A stretch of 64,000 nt of DNA, taken from assembly GCA_943735955.1 (NCBI GenBank), contig OX030955.1, forward strand, positions 4,651,835-4,715,834, given 5' to 3'. This DNA comes from Piscicola geometra. Taxonomy: Eukaryota > Annelida > Clitellata > Hirudinida > Piscicolidae. The position numbers and the translations under genes are program-made. Under the pieces are notes generated by a model, which was given only the letters and a program-made list of their open reading frames with translations, did not search any database and was not told where the DNA came from. Shown in pieces: positions 45,801 through 57,178 of the stretch (position 1 is its first letter; every line of letters starts with the position of its first letter).

Positions 45801-48498
45801 CAATGAATAGAGCTCACACATAAACCATTGAAGTTCTTTCATGCATTTACAAAATTCAAAACATGCGCCCATGCGACACACGCTGATCTTTAGTAGACAG
45901 CTACTTGTTTGAGCTTCCTAACCAAATTGTTTACATTTTCATGAAAATTCTTAATGATATTTTTCAATTTTGCACTCTTCATTGAAGGCAAAATTACAAG
46001 TTACGTATAGAATTTTTTAACAATTTACGGCTGTATATTTAGTGTGTAGGTTATCTCAGAAAGCACCCATTTAATTTACTATTCTTAATGAAAATTTATT
46101 TTAAATTTTTTAAACAGGTTATCTTAAAGGCTCTAAGTAAAAGTTTAAAATGAATGCAAATAATTGAAGTTGAGTAAATAAATGCATCTTAAAAACAACT
46201 TTTCAGGACATTTGAGATTTTATCAGTGAAGTAAAACATTGTCTTCTCTATATTTAAAAACAAAATTCTTACATTTTTTTTTCATCTATAAAAATAAAAT
46301 GAGCATGCTGTCATTCTCATCACAACAAACGATGGGAAACAAATATGGCACTAGAATAGATGCCAGACCAACCAAGTAGTCGTGTGAATTGGGATTAGTA
46401 TAAATACGAGTGTAAAACGTTTATAGGTGCTCATAAATTCTTTACACACGCGCTATGATAGCATCGGAAAATAAAACTTGCCATTATCCTCGACTATTCT
46501 TATTGCTCAATAGGGCTCGCATTCTGCGCAAGTATAGAAAAAATTCAGAAAGCAATATAAAGTGAAAATTTACGAAAGGAAATTGGGGAGTTCGACAACC
46601 CTGAAACATTTTGGCCAACTTACGCTGAGAACGGAATTTCAAAAATACTTCAAGCTAGAATCTTCCCAGGAGAAATTCAACAGTTTTCACTCTGAAAAAA
46701 CATTAAAATAGCATAAAGTATTTTGCTTCGAAAAAAATAATACTTTTCAGAATATAAAACTTACTTCAGTTCAGTTTTCTTTGAATTTAGTTAAACGAAA
46801 CAAAAAGGTTCTATTAGAGAGTAAAATTAAATGTGAACATTACATAAGAGTACAATGTATGGAAAATGTTCTCTTGACATGTGAAACCAGGCGATCTGTC
46901 TTCATCTGATATATATAGTCTCACAAGCGGAAAAAAAGATGATATTCTTAATATAGGATTTTTTAATCAACATGCGAATAATTTATATGAATTCATGATA
47001 AATAAATTTTGTTATGATGCCACTAAGGAATTTTAATAAGAACCTTCTTTGAAATTGATTTCGTTAATACTAATAGTTTATTGCGCACGAAACTTTTTAA
47101 CTTGTAATACTTTAATCTAAGTTAAATGACATAATAATTTCAGATCGTTTTTTCTTTTTTATAGGCATTCAAAAGACGGGCTTAGTAGAACTAATAAATT
47201 GTATTTTCTTTCATTAGATTCCAGTACAATTGGAATATCTCATCACTAGATGACTTTTTATTGCAAAAACATATAATCGTATCAACCTTTTTGAGAAAGA
47301 TGAAAAAGGATTTTTTTCAGGTTTTAAGAATCTTTTTTAGTCAATGATTTCAAGCATTGCTCAAAGAAATTATATTTTTTAAATAAAAATTAGATTTTGT
47401 TTTTCATATGAATGGCAAAAAAATGCAAGATATTTTATAATTTTTCTTTCCTATTACTAAAATGAATAGAAACTGGGCCAAAACATCATCTTTAAAAACG
47501 CCTGTAGAGATGTTGATTCTTCATGAAAGCTGGCTTTTTACAATAAATATGAAATTGACATCTATGTAGCTTTCTTATACCCTTAATCATTATAATACAT
47601 AATAATTTTGCATTAAAGTCAAGTTTTCCAATATATCTAAGAAGTGTCATTTTTATTTCATTCAAAACATATTATTTTAACATTCAAATTTGTGAATACC
47701 TAAAAACGAGCTATAGGAAAAAATAATATAGTCCTATTTTTAAATTGATATTCCATACAAATCGTTTTTTTCCTTTTTTTCCAATTTTTTAAGTATCATA
47801 TGGTAAAAAAAGTAAGTATAAAATTACTTTCAAATTAGTAAAATTGTGAAAATTTCAAAAATAAATTTAATTTGAAATGTTGTGGAAATGAAATGAGAAA
47901 GAAGTGACAATAAATTTTTCTTCTTAGAAAAAACTAAAGTAATTTTAAAAATTTAATTTAAACACTCATCAAACGTTTGTAGGCTTAATGAAAGTTTTGA
48001 AAAAGTTGTTTTCCACATTAAGAGATTAAAAATATAAATAAAAATCAGCTTAATTTAAATGGAAATTGTTAGGGAATGATAGAAGAGCGTACTGTAATTC
48101 TTTATAGTTATCCTTTCCATAAACATTCATAACCTGGAATAAAACGCGTTTAAAATAATTGAAAAAAAATTATTAGTTTTTCAAACGATATTTAGTATCA
48201 TAATTATCAACCCACAAAATCTTTTTCTATTATAACTTGATATTTTTATACAAATTAGTTTAAAAATGAATAATCTCATTTTAAACTATTCAAAAGTAGG
48301 TCTCAAATTTTTCCAATTACTAGAAGAATTTATTCGTTTAATTATTAAAATATGTTTCACAAATTTTTCGTAATTGATTACTTTGGGTTCGAAATTTGTC
48401 TTCTGAGCTTTTAGTGGGTATGCGTGTGAAAAAAGTAAAATAAAAACATCACATTTAATTATTTCTTTTTGAAATCAAAAGTTTCGTTCGAAGTATAA
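42811..48498. other. Long AT-rich stretch without genes
   Basis: About 5.7 kb with no supported gene. Open frames at 43157-43390, 43463-43666, 43716-43988 and 45620-45817 show no domain or sibling. The patch 46310-46620 is less AT-rich and contains TATAAATA at 46401, but there is no coding sequence nearby. The phrase CGTTAATGGGTT at 45314 resembles a piggyBac end but has no TTAA beside it. Confidence 0.4.
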
Positions 48499-48669
48499 AT
48501 GGAAAAAGACAATTCAAAACAATACACTGACGAGTATTTTTATCATGTCGTGAACCCGAACAAGCTACAGGACAACTTGGTTATGAATTATTATACCACT
48601 CAAACTATTTATAAGTACCAGCAAAAATACTATAAAATAAAAATCATAATCATAAATAAACTACTATGA
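48499..48669 (+). CDS. Small unrecognised ORF in repeat H, copy 1
   Basis: An ATG-to-TGA frame of 56 codons. Its middle (DEYFYHVVNPNKLQDNL, codons 11-27) recurs at 55365-55420 as DEYYYCGTNPNELQG. Nucleotide similarity between the two sites stays in register with the codons, and this is the only reason to list it. The C-terminus degenerates into I/K/Y-rich low complexity, so a real stop or splice site probably comes earlier, around codon 30. I do not recognise the family. It may be an exon remnant or part of an unknown repeat, and is unlikely to be an expressed gene as it stands. Confidence 0.25.
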   Translation: MEKDNSKQYTDEYFYHVVNPNKLQDNLVMNYYTTQTIYKYQQKYYKIKIIIINKLL

Positions 48670-48689
48670 TCAACATCATTCACTACACA

Positions 48690-49240
48690 TAATGACGACT
48701 TCTTGCACCACCCACAGCAAGCAGCCCAGCTTCACAAAAACATTATTTTGCTTTAAGCGCAGTCTCCTTCCTGGCTTCGTTGTCTATGACGCTCCGGTCT
48801 AACTGTAGCTCTTTTCCTATTTGCTCAGCAGTCGGTAAGCTTTCCTATTTTATTTGTAGGGCATAGAAGAGTCGGTTCCATGACAACCCATCCGAAAGAT
48901 TTTGGACAGCCCACCCAAAAATTGGTCGATTCGGTTTTCCAAAATTGTCGGGTGGGTTGTCCAAAATTGTCGAGTGCGTTGTCCAAAATTGTCGGGTGGG
49001 TTGTCGAAACGTTCGGGTAGGTTTTCTAAATTTATCAAGTGAGTTGACCAGCTATTCGGGTGGATTGGTTAACTGGTTGCCAGCAGATTCGGGGTTGAGC
49101 TGCAAGGCCTTGCTGCAGTCGACGATGTTGGCGTTGAACGTTGCAGAAGCATCTAAAAGCTTGTTCATAATTGTAGCGCTTTTGTTCGCTTCGTAAAGGG
49201 CGCTACACAAATAACTATTGATTGATTGATCGATTGAATT
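48690..49240 (+). mobile_element. LINE-tailed element with internal minisatellite
   Basis: A GC-richer block ending in GCGCTTTTGTTCGCTTCGTA, AAGGGCGCTACACAAAT and ATTG repeats (49217-49238). This is the same kind of 3' end as in the L2-like LINE at 29394-29456 and family F copy A. The body (48690-48910) is unlike both of those. The centre holds about seven 22-bp units (see 48915-49069). No reverse transcriptase is present, so it is best read as a third kind of non-autonomous retroelement using that LINE. The 5' boundary is approximate. Confidence 0.65.
48915..49069 (+). repeat. 22-bp minisatellite, about 7 units
   Basis: The consensus is close to CCAAAATTGTCGGGTGGGTT then GT. Three near-perfect units occupy 48938-49003; flanking units at 48915-48937 and 49004-49069 diverge increasingly (TCGAAACGTTCGGGTAGG, then CTAAATTTATCAAGTGAG, then CCAGCTATTCGGGTGG). 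The period of 22 is not a multiple of three, so it does not encode a protein repeat. Confidence 0.85.
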
Positions 49241-50740
49241 TAGACACAAAATTGAGCGCATGCAAAAAAAATCTAAAAACGTTTAACAATCAGAATGGAA
49301 AAAAAATTAGCTAACAAATTAATTAAAAAATAAAGAGCATAATAAAAATAGTAAAAAATAGGAAAATTTAGAAAAGCAGCTGTATTGGCGCTTATCATAG
49401 AGTATGATGTTCTTATAAACTTTATCCTATTTATAGAAAGTCCTATCGGTAGGTCAAAGAAAATTAATTGTTTTATTGAATTGAACAACTCAAACTAGAT
49501 TTTCTATTAGAAACGCATTTATTTAAAAGCAAATTTTTTTTGTGAAATAAATAAAATCTTAAAAACGTAAACGCTATCTATAACCAGTTAGGTCGTAAAA
49601 AAAAACCACGTAAATTTTTAATTTTTTTCCATTGGATTTTTGTTTCTCTTGGCGTTGTCCAACTCTTGTTTCAGGTACAAGCGTGTGTGTGAATTGAAGC
49701 CACGACTTAGAGGTATAAGCCGCGAGTTATCTTCTCGGCTACTAGACAAAAAAATAATTACGATTCAAAAAAATTTAAATATTTTTTTAGATAATTTTTT
49801 TTTATTAATTAAGGATAAATATTTGTATAAAGATAAGTTTGACAGACATTTCTTAGTAAAAATATTGAAAAAGAAACTAGAAAAAATTTAAAAAACATTT
49901 TTTACAAGATTATAATACTATACCAAATGAAAAACTAGGATAATCAACATTTGGAGAAAAAAAAAATTTAATTAGTAAAAGAAATGTTGAAAATATTTTA
50001 ACAATTCTAACTATTTCAATGATGGGTTGACTGAAACTAAAAATCAGGCATAGGCATCCATTAAAACCTGCCAAATCATAAGTCAATAAAACAAATTAAT
50101 AAGTGAAAAGTCTGTTTCAAACTAAGAAACAAATAAATGAAACTTTCCCATAACTTAAAGTGCCGATTTTTTGTGTTTGCTACAAAAAAGGTATAAGATC
50201 GAAAATTGACTTCGGCTAATTAAAGTATAAAAATGGGAAAAATAAGTTTTTGGCAACGAAAATTTTAGACAATCAACCTATACATGCCGTATAAACCGGA
50301 AAAAATCATTTTGATAGAAAAAAGATATCAATAAAAAAGGTTATCGGTGATAATAAGTAGCAATAAGCATTCAGGTGGAGAAAAAATAAACTTTTTAAGA
50401 TTATTTTATTTATCACTTTCAAAGTTAAAAATCAAATAAATTAAATTGGAAATTACAACTTAAGATTTATAAAAAAAACTTTAAAAAATCCTTTCTCAAA
50501 TACTTTCGAAGATACTTAAAATAAAACAAGCTAACGAATATACATTTATTTGTTGAAATCCTGTTTTAACGTTCAAAAAAGTATTAATTTTTGGTACAAA
50601 AAGAAAAAAGTATTTTTTAAAGTATGGATCAGTATGATTGAAAAATCTGAATTTTCAAATAATAATATTATATTTCAGTTTTTATAAAGAAATATAATGT
50701 ATTAACAGACGGTTCCGTACTACATATTTTATATACTATA
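49241..50740. other. AT-rich intergenic DNA
   Basis: No gene recognised. Open frames at 49273-49488 and 49640-49891 are low-complexity. TTCTCTTGGCGTTGTCCAAC at 49644 begins a short less AT-rich patch without a motif. Confidence 0.4.
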
Positions 50741-52110
50741 AAGTTTGGCATGCAGTTGTCATGTGTCTTCAGCTGGTGGCTCTCGAGCTCAGCCAAACCC
50801 TGAAACCGATTCAATGAGTTTTTTCTCTGCCTTGAACAAAGAATGGTATCCAGTGGGTTGTTTTTCCACAAGGACAACAAGTTCGGGTTTTCCCAAGGCA
50901 ACAACAGTTTTTATTTAACACTTCAGTGATTTCACTGAGTTTTCAAGCCAGAACCCACATATAAACAATCGCCTAGCTAGTCTAGTCAGAGAAGTTATGG
51001 AACCTCTCTATTTCAAGTTGTTCTGGTGGTGTTTTTCAGCTTGGGTGTGAACTCGATGTCAGAAGCAGCAGTTGAGCACCTGAAGTAAGTCTATTAGTTC
51101 ATTTTTATTATGCAGCTCCTTCTCAAGACGGTTTTAGATAAGCAAAAAAGAGACTTGGACATTGATGAAGAGGTCTTACCTATGAACTACCCAATCAGTG
51201 AGCATCATCATCATCATCTCCTGGTTTTTAATATACAGGCCAACTTTTCCTCTCCCGAGGGTGGGGCTTGTCTGAAAAGTCTCAATCTTTCTCACCACTT
51301 CTTTCTGTCATGGGCATCAGTGCTGCAAGCCCCTAGGTATTTGGGGTCTTTCTGCACCATCTCTTCTCACGTCTTCTTTGACCTGCCTGGTCCTTTTGTT
51401 CCAGAAACCTCCATTCTTCTAACCTTGTTGATCCATCCACCATCACGTTCCACATGCCCAAACCACCTCATTCTTCTCGTATGCAGTACAGCACCAATAT
51501 CCTGGATTCTCATCATTTTTCGGAGCTCATCTGAACTGATGAGACTTTTTGATTTGATGTTGCACATCCAACGGATCATGCCTGGTTACGTTGAAAGCGG
51601 TTTATTTTTTTTGTGGTGACAGCCCAAGTCTCAGAGGCGTGTAACATTGTACTCCTCACACATGAGGTGTACACACGACTTCTAGTTGGAAATGGAAGGT
51701 GTCTGTTTGTCAGTAGAGAAAGAAGTTGACGAACTTTTCCCCACGAAAGGCTTCTGAAATCAATGACACTTTTATTCGCAAACTTGGAATGGAGAAGCAG
51801 TGTGGTAAGGTGAACCAGAGCAACGGGTCAAACAAAAAAACACTTTAAACTTAACTAAAGTAAAAGAAAAAAAACTTTTAAAAAAGCGAAAAAGACTTTG
51901 AATTTTATGCCTGTTGAAGTCAAAAGATGATCCTTTCAGTGAAAATAAATAAGTTTAATAAATTTTTTTTAATGAATGTATCAACCAAAAAAGATTAATA
52001 TATTTTTTTTGAAAAGAAGTTTAAATTTTGAAAAAGTGTGATTTTCTAGTGAATATAAGGTTTAAGATCTCCCATTTTGTGTGTTTTTTTCATTTGCGGA
52101 CAGGGGGTGT
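50741..52110 (+). repeat. Repeat G, copy 2, split by RTE insertion
   Basis: Homologous to the reverse complement of 40500-41479. It shares CTCGAGCTCAGCCAAACCCT, AACAAAGAATGGTATCCAGT and TTCAAGTTGTTCTGGTGGTG. The reading frame keeps SRAQPNPETDSMS, NKEWYPVGC and LLLKTVLDKQKRDLDIDEEV. At CAATCAGTGAG the homology is interrupted by the RTE fragment 51199-51750 and resumes at CTTCTGAAATCAATGACAC. Compared with copy 1 it also lacks about 85 bp after GTGAACC. The 3' UTR-like AT-rich part continues to about 52110. Like copy 1 it cannot encode a full product. Confidence 0.72.
51199..51750 (-). mobile_element. RTE-like LINE 3' end nested in repeat G
   Basis: Minus-strand reverse transcriptase C-terminus with a (TGA)n/(GAT)n 3' tail at 51199-51213. 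Readings in order: a segment around VRSTMLHASETWAVTT (about 51620-51665), then MIRWMCNIKSKSLISSDELR, then RRMRWFGHVERDGGWINKVR and GPGRSKKT, then after a TGA EEMVQKDPKYLG, and finally KLACILKTRR before the tail. RWFGHVERD and P.G..KKTWEE are signatures of RTE-like elements. Damage includes one frameshift near 51580 and at least two stops, one of them a likely TGG-to-TGA change at 51367-51369. The 5' side is truncated. Confidence 0.85.
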
Positions 52111-54056
52111 TGCTTTTACCATAAAAATATGTAATTTGTGTCAAACTTTTTTTATTGTTAGTGTTAATGCTCCCCCCCCCTAAGAAAACAAAACAAAAAA
52201 CTGAAATGTTAAAAAGTTTAAAATTTTAACATTTGAAATAATATTTTTTTTTTCGTTTACTTGAATATTTTAAATTTATAAGTGTTCGAATATATTGGTA
52301 TTTTATGGTACACGTCGAAAATTATGTGAATCATTCATGGTCATTCGAGTATATGCCAATATATTAAAAATAATTTTAAATACTTTACTCCAAAATTATT
52401 TAAACAAAACTGAACAATATTGATATTAGAAAGATTAAAAATTTTAGCCGAAAAGCTCTACAATTGATTAACACATTTTTATAGAAAAAGTGGGAAAGTC
52501 TTTCGCCATGACTGGATTTAATGGAAACAAAGTGAAATAAACATATTTTTATCTGAAAAGAAAGCAAATTATATAAACTTAAGAAAGCGACAGAACTGAG
52601 AAGATGCCAATGACAGTTATGCTATTGATAAAAAAAAACACGTTCTTTTTCCCCAGCAGCTGAAATATTTCTTGTTTTGTTCTCGTTTGTAAAACGCACT
52701 TGACCAGATGTTACGACATCTCTATTTTTTGATAGAAGTACACTTTAAAAATATTTTTTGTGCTTTTTTTTTTTCTGTAACTCATTTCCACATCGTTTTT
52801 TTTATTCATAAATTGTTATCTTTATCACTTTTCCATTATCATCTTTTAATACTCAAATCAAATTCTATAATATTTATATTTTTTTGAAGTTTTTAATACA
52901 TACATTTTGATAAATAGCGCTGATAAATAACATGGTTATAAATAGGGTCGGGGTAAAGCTTAAAGATTTTCGGCTGTAGATGTGTTAGTACAAATGTTCT
53001 AATACGATGAATAAAATATTTGATTATTTATGTATAAAATATAATATTAATTATAATATGAAATTTTCGATTGAAAACAAATAAATAAAAATTATTTAAA
53101 AATTTACAAATTAACAAAATTACAAATAAAAAACTGTAAAAGTGAACTGTAAGCGTTTTAATAAAATAAACAGAATCATTTATAACGTATTTCATGCTGA
53201 ATCTTTACATTTAAATTTATTATGTTTTATGAATTTATTAGCACCTAAAAACTGATCAGCTAAAATCATTATTTTTTAGAATTATCAAGTGAACAATTTT
53301 TCACTAAAAATGAATCCAATAATTTCCAGCTGGACGATCCTGAATCGAACATTCGGCAGAGCTCTAGTAAACATTAATTCACTTTTGAAATATTAATGGT
53401 ATAATTTGAAATCAGACTGTTTCATCGATAAAAAAAGATAGCTGCCAGTAAAAGTCATTTAATATTCTGAAAAGTTAGATAACGAATTCAGATTTTTTAA
53501 TGTATTTGAAAACCATAAAAATATTTGAAAAAGGCTAGAAAAAATTGAAAAAAGCAAAAATAGTTTTAGAAGGGAAAAAGACTAGAGACAAATGAGGAAA
53601 ATTAGAAAAAGACAGTGATTGATGAAAGTGTGTGCATGATTGCTTTGCTAAGTAACGACCCCATCCCGTTGTTGACATTTTTATGCGGACTCCTTGCGTG
53701 GTAACTAGTTATCAAAACAAAATCGCTAAAATTAAAATTGGCATGCGAAATTTCAATGAACTTTTTTGTACAATTATAAAAAGTTTATAAGAGCTGTAAA
53801 AATATTTCTTATATAGTTTGAATGATATACTTATAAATGAATTAATTAAACAAAAATTGATAAGAAAAGTATCTATGGACTAATATAACATAATAAATAT
53901 AGTAAACATTCTTCCGATTGATTAAACAAGTTCACTCACAAACACAATTAAATTTTTTCTTATATGCATACTACACAAAAAGGAAAACAAAAATTGACTT
54001 TGTAAATGAACTTTTTTGAACATTATTATAAACTTGCGCTTCGTTTATTATTATGT
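52111..54056. other. AT-rich intergenic DNA
   Basis: No gene recognised. A C9 run lies at about 52171-52179. Short phrases at 53735-53760 (ATTAAAATTGGCATGCG) and 53960-54010 recur in altered form at 57905 and 57695, which suggests an old shared repeat. Confidence 0.4.
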
Positions 54057-54099
54057 ATAAAAGTTCATCACACTCATCAGTTCATCAGGTATGTCAATT
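54052..54099 (+). promoter_or_regulatory. Possible TATA/Inr promoter with splice donor
   Basis: TATAAAAG at 54057-54064 is followed about 22-28 bp downstream by TCATCAGTTCA, similar to an arthropod-type initiator, and then by the consensus donor CAG|GTATGT near 54090. The order fits a short non-coding first exon. No downstream coding exon was recognised, and such strings arise by chance in AT-rich DNA. Confidence 0.22.
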
Positions 54100-56578
54100 A
54101 ATAAAATAAAATGGTGTTTCATGCATTTTAATCAAATAAATTGTGCATGTGACAAACTTTTCAATACTATTTTAATAAATTTGATATGTTTTTTGTTTTT
54201 ACAATAAAAACTCTTTTATTGCTGATAAGCTTTACGTATCTATTTTTAAAGTCATATACCTAGTTGGCACCGTTCAAAGATTAAATTTGTCTAAGTAATT
54301 TCGAAAGGATAAGTCAAACCTTCAAGAATTTCCGTCTGCAAGATTAAAAATGCGTTTGTATGTGGTTCTAGCAGATGTTTGAGAGATCCATAAAGCGTTT
54401 GTGTAGCATGCCAGCGCTGATTTAGATTCTTTTTGCGTGATAATTAAATGCCTGACGTCATTCACGTTGTCTTGCTCTTGCTCAAAACATCTGTCTTTTT
54501 ATTTATATTGAAACCAAACTATTATTTTAAACTTTTTGCTGTTTTAATAAATAAATAAATGATAAAAGCCTTTTTAAATGTATTTTTGTGGAAATTTTCT
54601 TTCTCAATAGTTTTTCATCTTTCATTGATAAAAAGTGTTTTTTTATTTTCAATCAATCAAATATAATTATAAAACGCAAACGTGTTCATTATTAAGTTCG
54701 TATTGGAAAAAGTGTCTGAACTTTAAAAAGGAATCATTACGAGGGTCAACAGAGCAAAAAGATTGAAATTTGAAAATTATAAATTGAAGAGATTATAAAT
54801 CGCATCTCAAATCACTATCAGAGAACCCTCAATAAAGATAATGAAACAAGAATGCATCTAAGATTGAATACATTCCCAATAACGTTAGTCAACACTTGGA
54901 TTTATAAATAGAGATTTACAATAGTAACTTTACAAACAATTATTTTAAACGAAAATGCAATTACTTTCAACGTTTTGAATTAAAATTTAACAATGGAGCA
55001 GTAAGCCTTTTGAAGAGATTGTTCTCGTGAAGACCATTTAAATTCTCAAAGTTCTTATAAATAAATAAATATATTCTTTATATTCATTTCATTAGGCATG
55101 CACTATAAATAAAACTTTACCAAAGAAGACGATAAATCACGCTCTTGAAATATTCAAGGATTCAACACAAAAAATCTCGATAAATGCCCAATAAAGAACG
55201 TAGCGCAGTAAATAAGACAGCTTTTCCACAAATAACTACTGATGCCGTGACAAAGTCCCACAATAAAATATCACAAGCAACAAAGTACTAGTTTTCATCG
55301 AATATGATTTTATAAGATTAAAACAGCGAATATATCTAAAAATTGTTTGAAACCTTTACTATGAAATAAAACGACGAATATTATTATTGTGGCACAAATC
55401 CGAACGAGCTTCAAGGCCACTGATTAGATGAAACTTTTCTTTACAATTCTAAAAACTTCTTCAATTAATTTTCATATTGACTCGATATTTTATATACAAA
55501 TTTTTTTTCCACATATGTTTTAGACAAAGCTGGGCACCAAATTGTTAATAATTTAAAACGTCATAAACGAAGTTAATACTCTCATAGAACATTTTAATTT
55601 AAAGTTATTTTATATTTCATCAACTTTCGTTACATTATACTTCCGTCAATTCTGAGAAGTAACTGTAGGATAAACTATTGTTCGAGTAGTGTACGATTCG
55701 CTTGGTTAGAGAACAAATCAGAAAACTTTTTGACGGGTGCGGCTTTCTTGGGTGAGACCCTTTGGTGAACAGGTTCATCAAGTTCAACCCAGCTACTTCC
55801 TCAAAAACTGCAGTAAAAAAATTATTTTTTTATGAATATATTGAGTTTCTCAATTTTTTCATTTTAATTAAAAATTATAGTTAGTAATTTTTTAGTATAA
55901 TAATTCTAAAAGTTCATACTGTAAAAGCCTTGTGTTTTTTTCAAGCTTTTTCAAACTCTATTTTTTTTGTGATTTAAAAAATAATAATAAAATTTAACGC
56001 TTTAATGTTTAACGATAACTTACCTTGAATTAAAAAGAATAAACTGATTAACATTAAATGAAGTTACCGTTTTAATTAGAAAGTTAAACATTTTTATTCC
56101 ATCTGTGGTTTTAGGGTTCTTTATAAAATGACCGTCGTCACAATAAAACTTTGAGACATTTTAAGAAATAAGTCGTTTTGAAACTTAGTCACCTTTCATT
56201 TATTTTTATTTTTATTATTAACTTTATTAAATTCTATCATTTCTAGTTCTATTTCTAAGAATATGTTAACGGTATTAAATTTAAAAACGAATATTAACCC
56301 ATTTTTGAGCAAACACAACATCAAAAACTTATACACATGTAGTCGAACCAACTTTTGTTTTATGCAAGTTACTCTAATATATCTCTCAGCCAACCAACAC
56401 AATAGCAGGTAATTTCCAAAAGCATTAATTCACCCACACACAAAGAAACACGTATCAGAGAACAGATTATCAGAGGAAAAAAATAGAGCTTTGAGCAGCA
56501 TGAATAGAGTCTCACACCAAATGTAGAACTTCTAAAACTGGTGATCTGTCATAGTATTGATTATTATCTTTGGTTAGC
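54100..56578. other. AT-rich intergenic DNA with repeat H copy 2
   Basis: No gene supported apart from the short repeat at 55355-55430 listed separately. The segment 55690-55810 is less AT-rich but unrecognised. The open frame at 56196-56402 is low-complexity. Confidence 0.4.
55355..55430 (+). repeat. Repeat H, copy 2 (coding-like)
   Basis: Matches 48523-48590: GACGAATATTATTATTGTGG against GACGAGTATTTTTATCATGT, then AATCCGAACGAGCTTCAAGG against AACCCGAACAAGCTACAGGA. In frame it reads DEYYYCGTNPNELQG and then stops. Many of the differences fall at third codon positions. Confidence 0.5.
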
Positions 56579-57178
56579 GGCGGCCATTTTAGCAGCCGCT
56601 CAAATAAATTTGTGGAATAAACGGTTTTGGGTAAGGTATATTAAAATGTTAGAATCTTAAGTCTAAATAAAAATTACATTTAATTAATTAGAATGTTTTT
56701 TGTGCGAATGTTGGTTGTTTTGAATCTGTCAAGAAATGGCCGCAGCAGACCAAGATGGCCGCAGGGAATCAAGTGAGCTGCGACATAAAGGAGAAAACCT
56801 TCCATAGCAGCAGCTGTTCCAGTGTTGGCAAGGACTTCTCCTTCACCCTCTATCGCAGCCTCAGCACCAGTTGGCAAAACAGAAAATTGAGAAGAATGAT
56901 GATTGTATTTTGTGGTTTTGAGGATGATGTGGTGATGATTGTGCTGTGGTATGATTGATTTTTTCATTGGTGGAGATAGTGATTTTTTGGCGGTGATTGT
57001 CGTGGTTGTGTGGGTGAGGCTGGATTATTGAGGTTAATTGTTTGTTTTTTATATTTAAATTGATAAATATACATATATTGGTAGTGGTCTAAAAACCGTG
57101 TTATTTAATAAATTTAGTTGAAAATCGCTTTTGAATAAACAATAAGCGCTATATAAATTCCTGTGATTGATTGATTGA
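56579..57178 (+). mobile_element. Family F retroelement, copy B, with alternative LINE tail
   Basis: About 600 bp, sharing its body with 35599-36223. The central ATG frame (ATG at 56755-56757) starts with the same MAAGNQVSCDIKEK as copy A but continues for 67 codons because copy A's stop is not kept. After AAATTTAGTTGAA the sequence switches: the end here is ATCGCTTTTGAATAAACAAT, AAGCGCTATATAAATT and TGAT repeats (57164-57178), not the L2-like end of copy A. The terminal hairpin is imperfect here (GGCGGCC against AGCAGCC). Confidence 0.82.

Noticed and set aside
49052..49261. Minus-strand frame with a TPR-like phrase (DCSKALQLNPESA)
   Set aside because: It is antisense to the LINE-tailed element and reads through the LINE tail; a single short TPR-like string is not evidence of a TPR protein.
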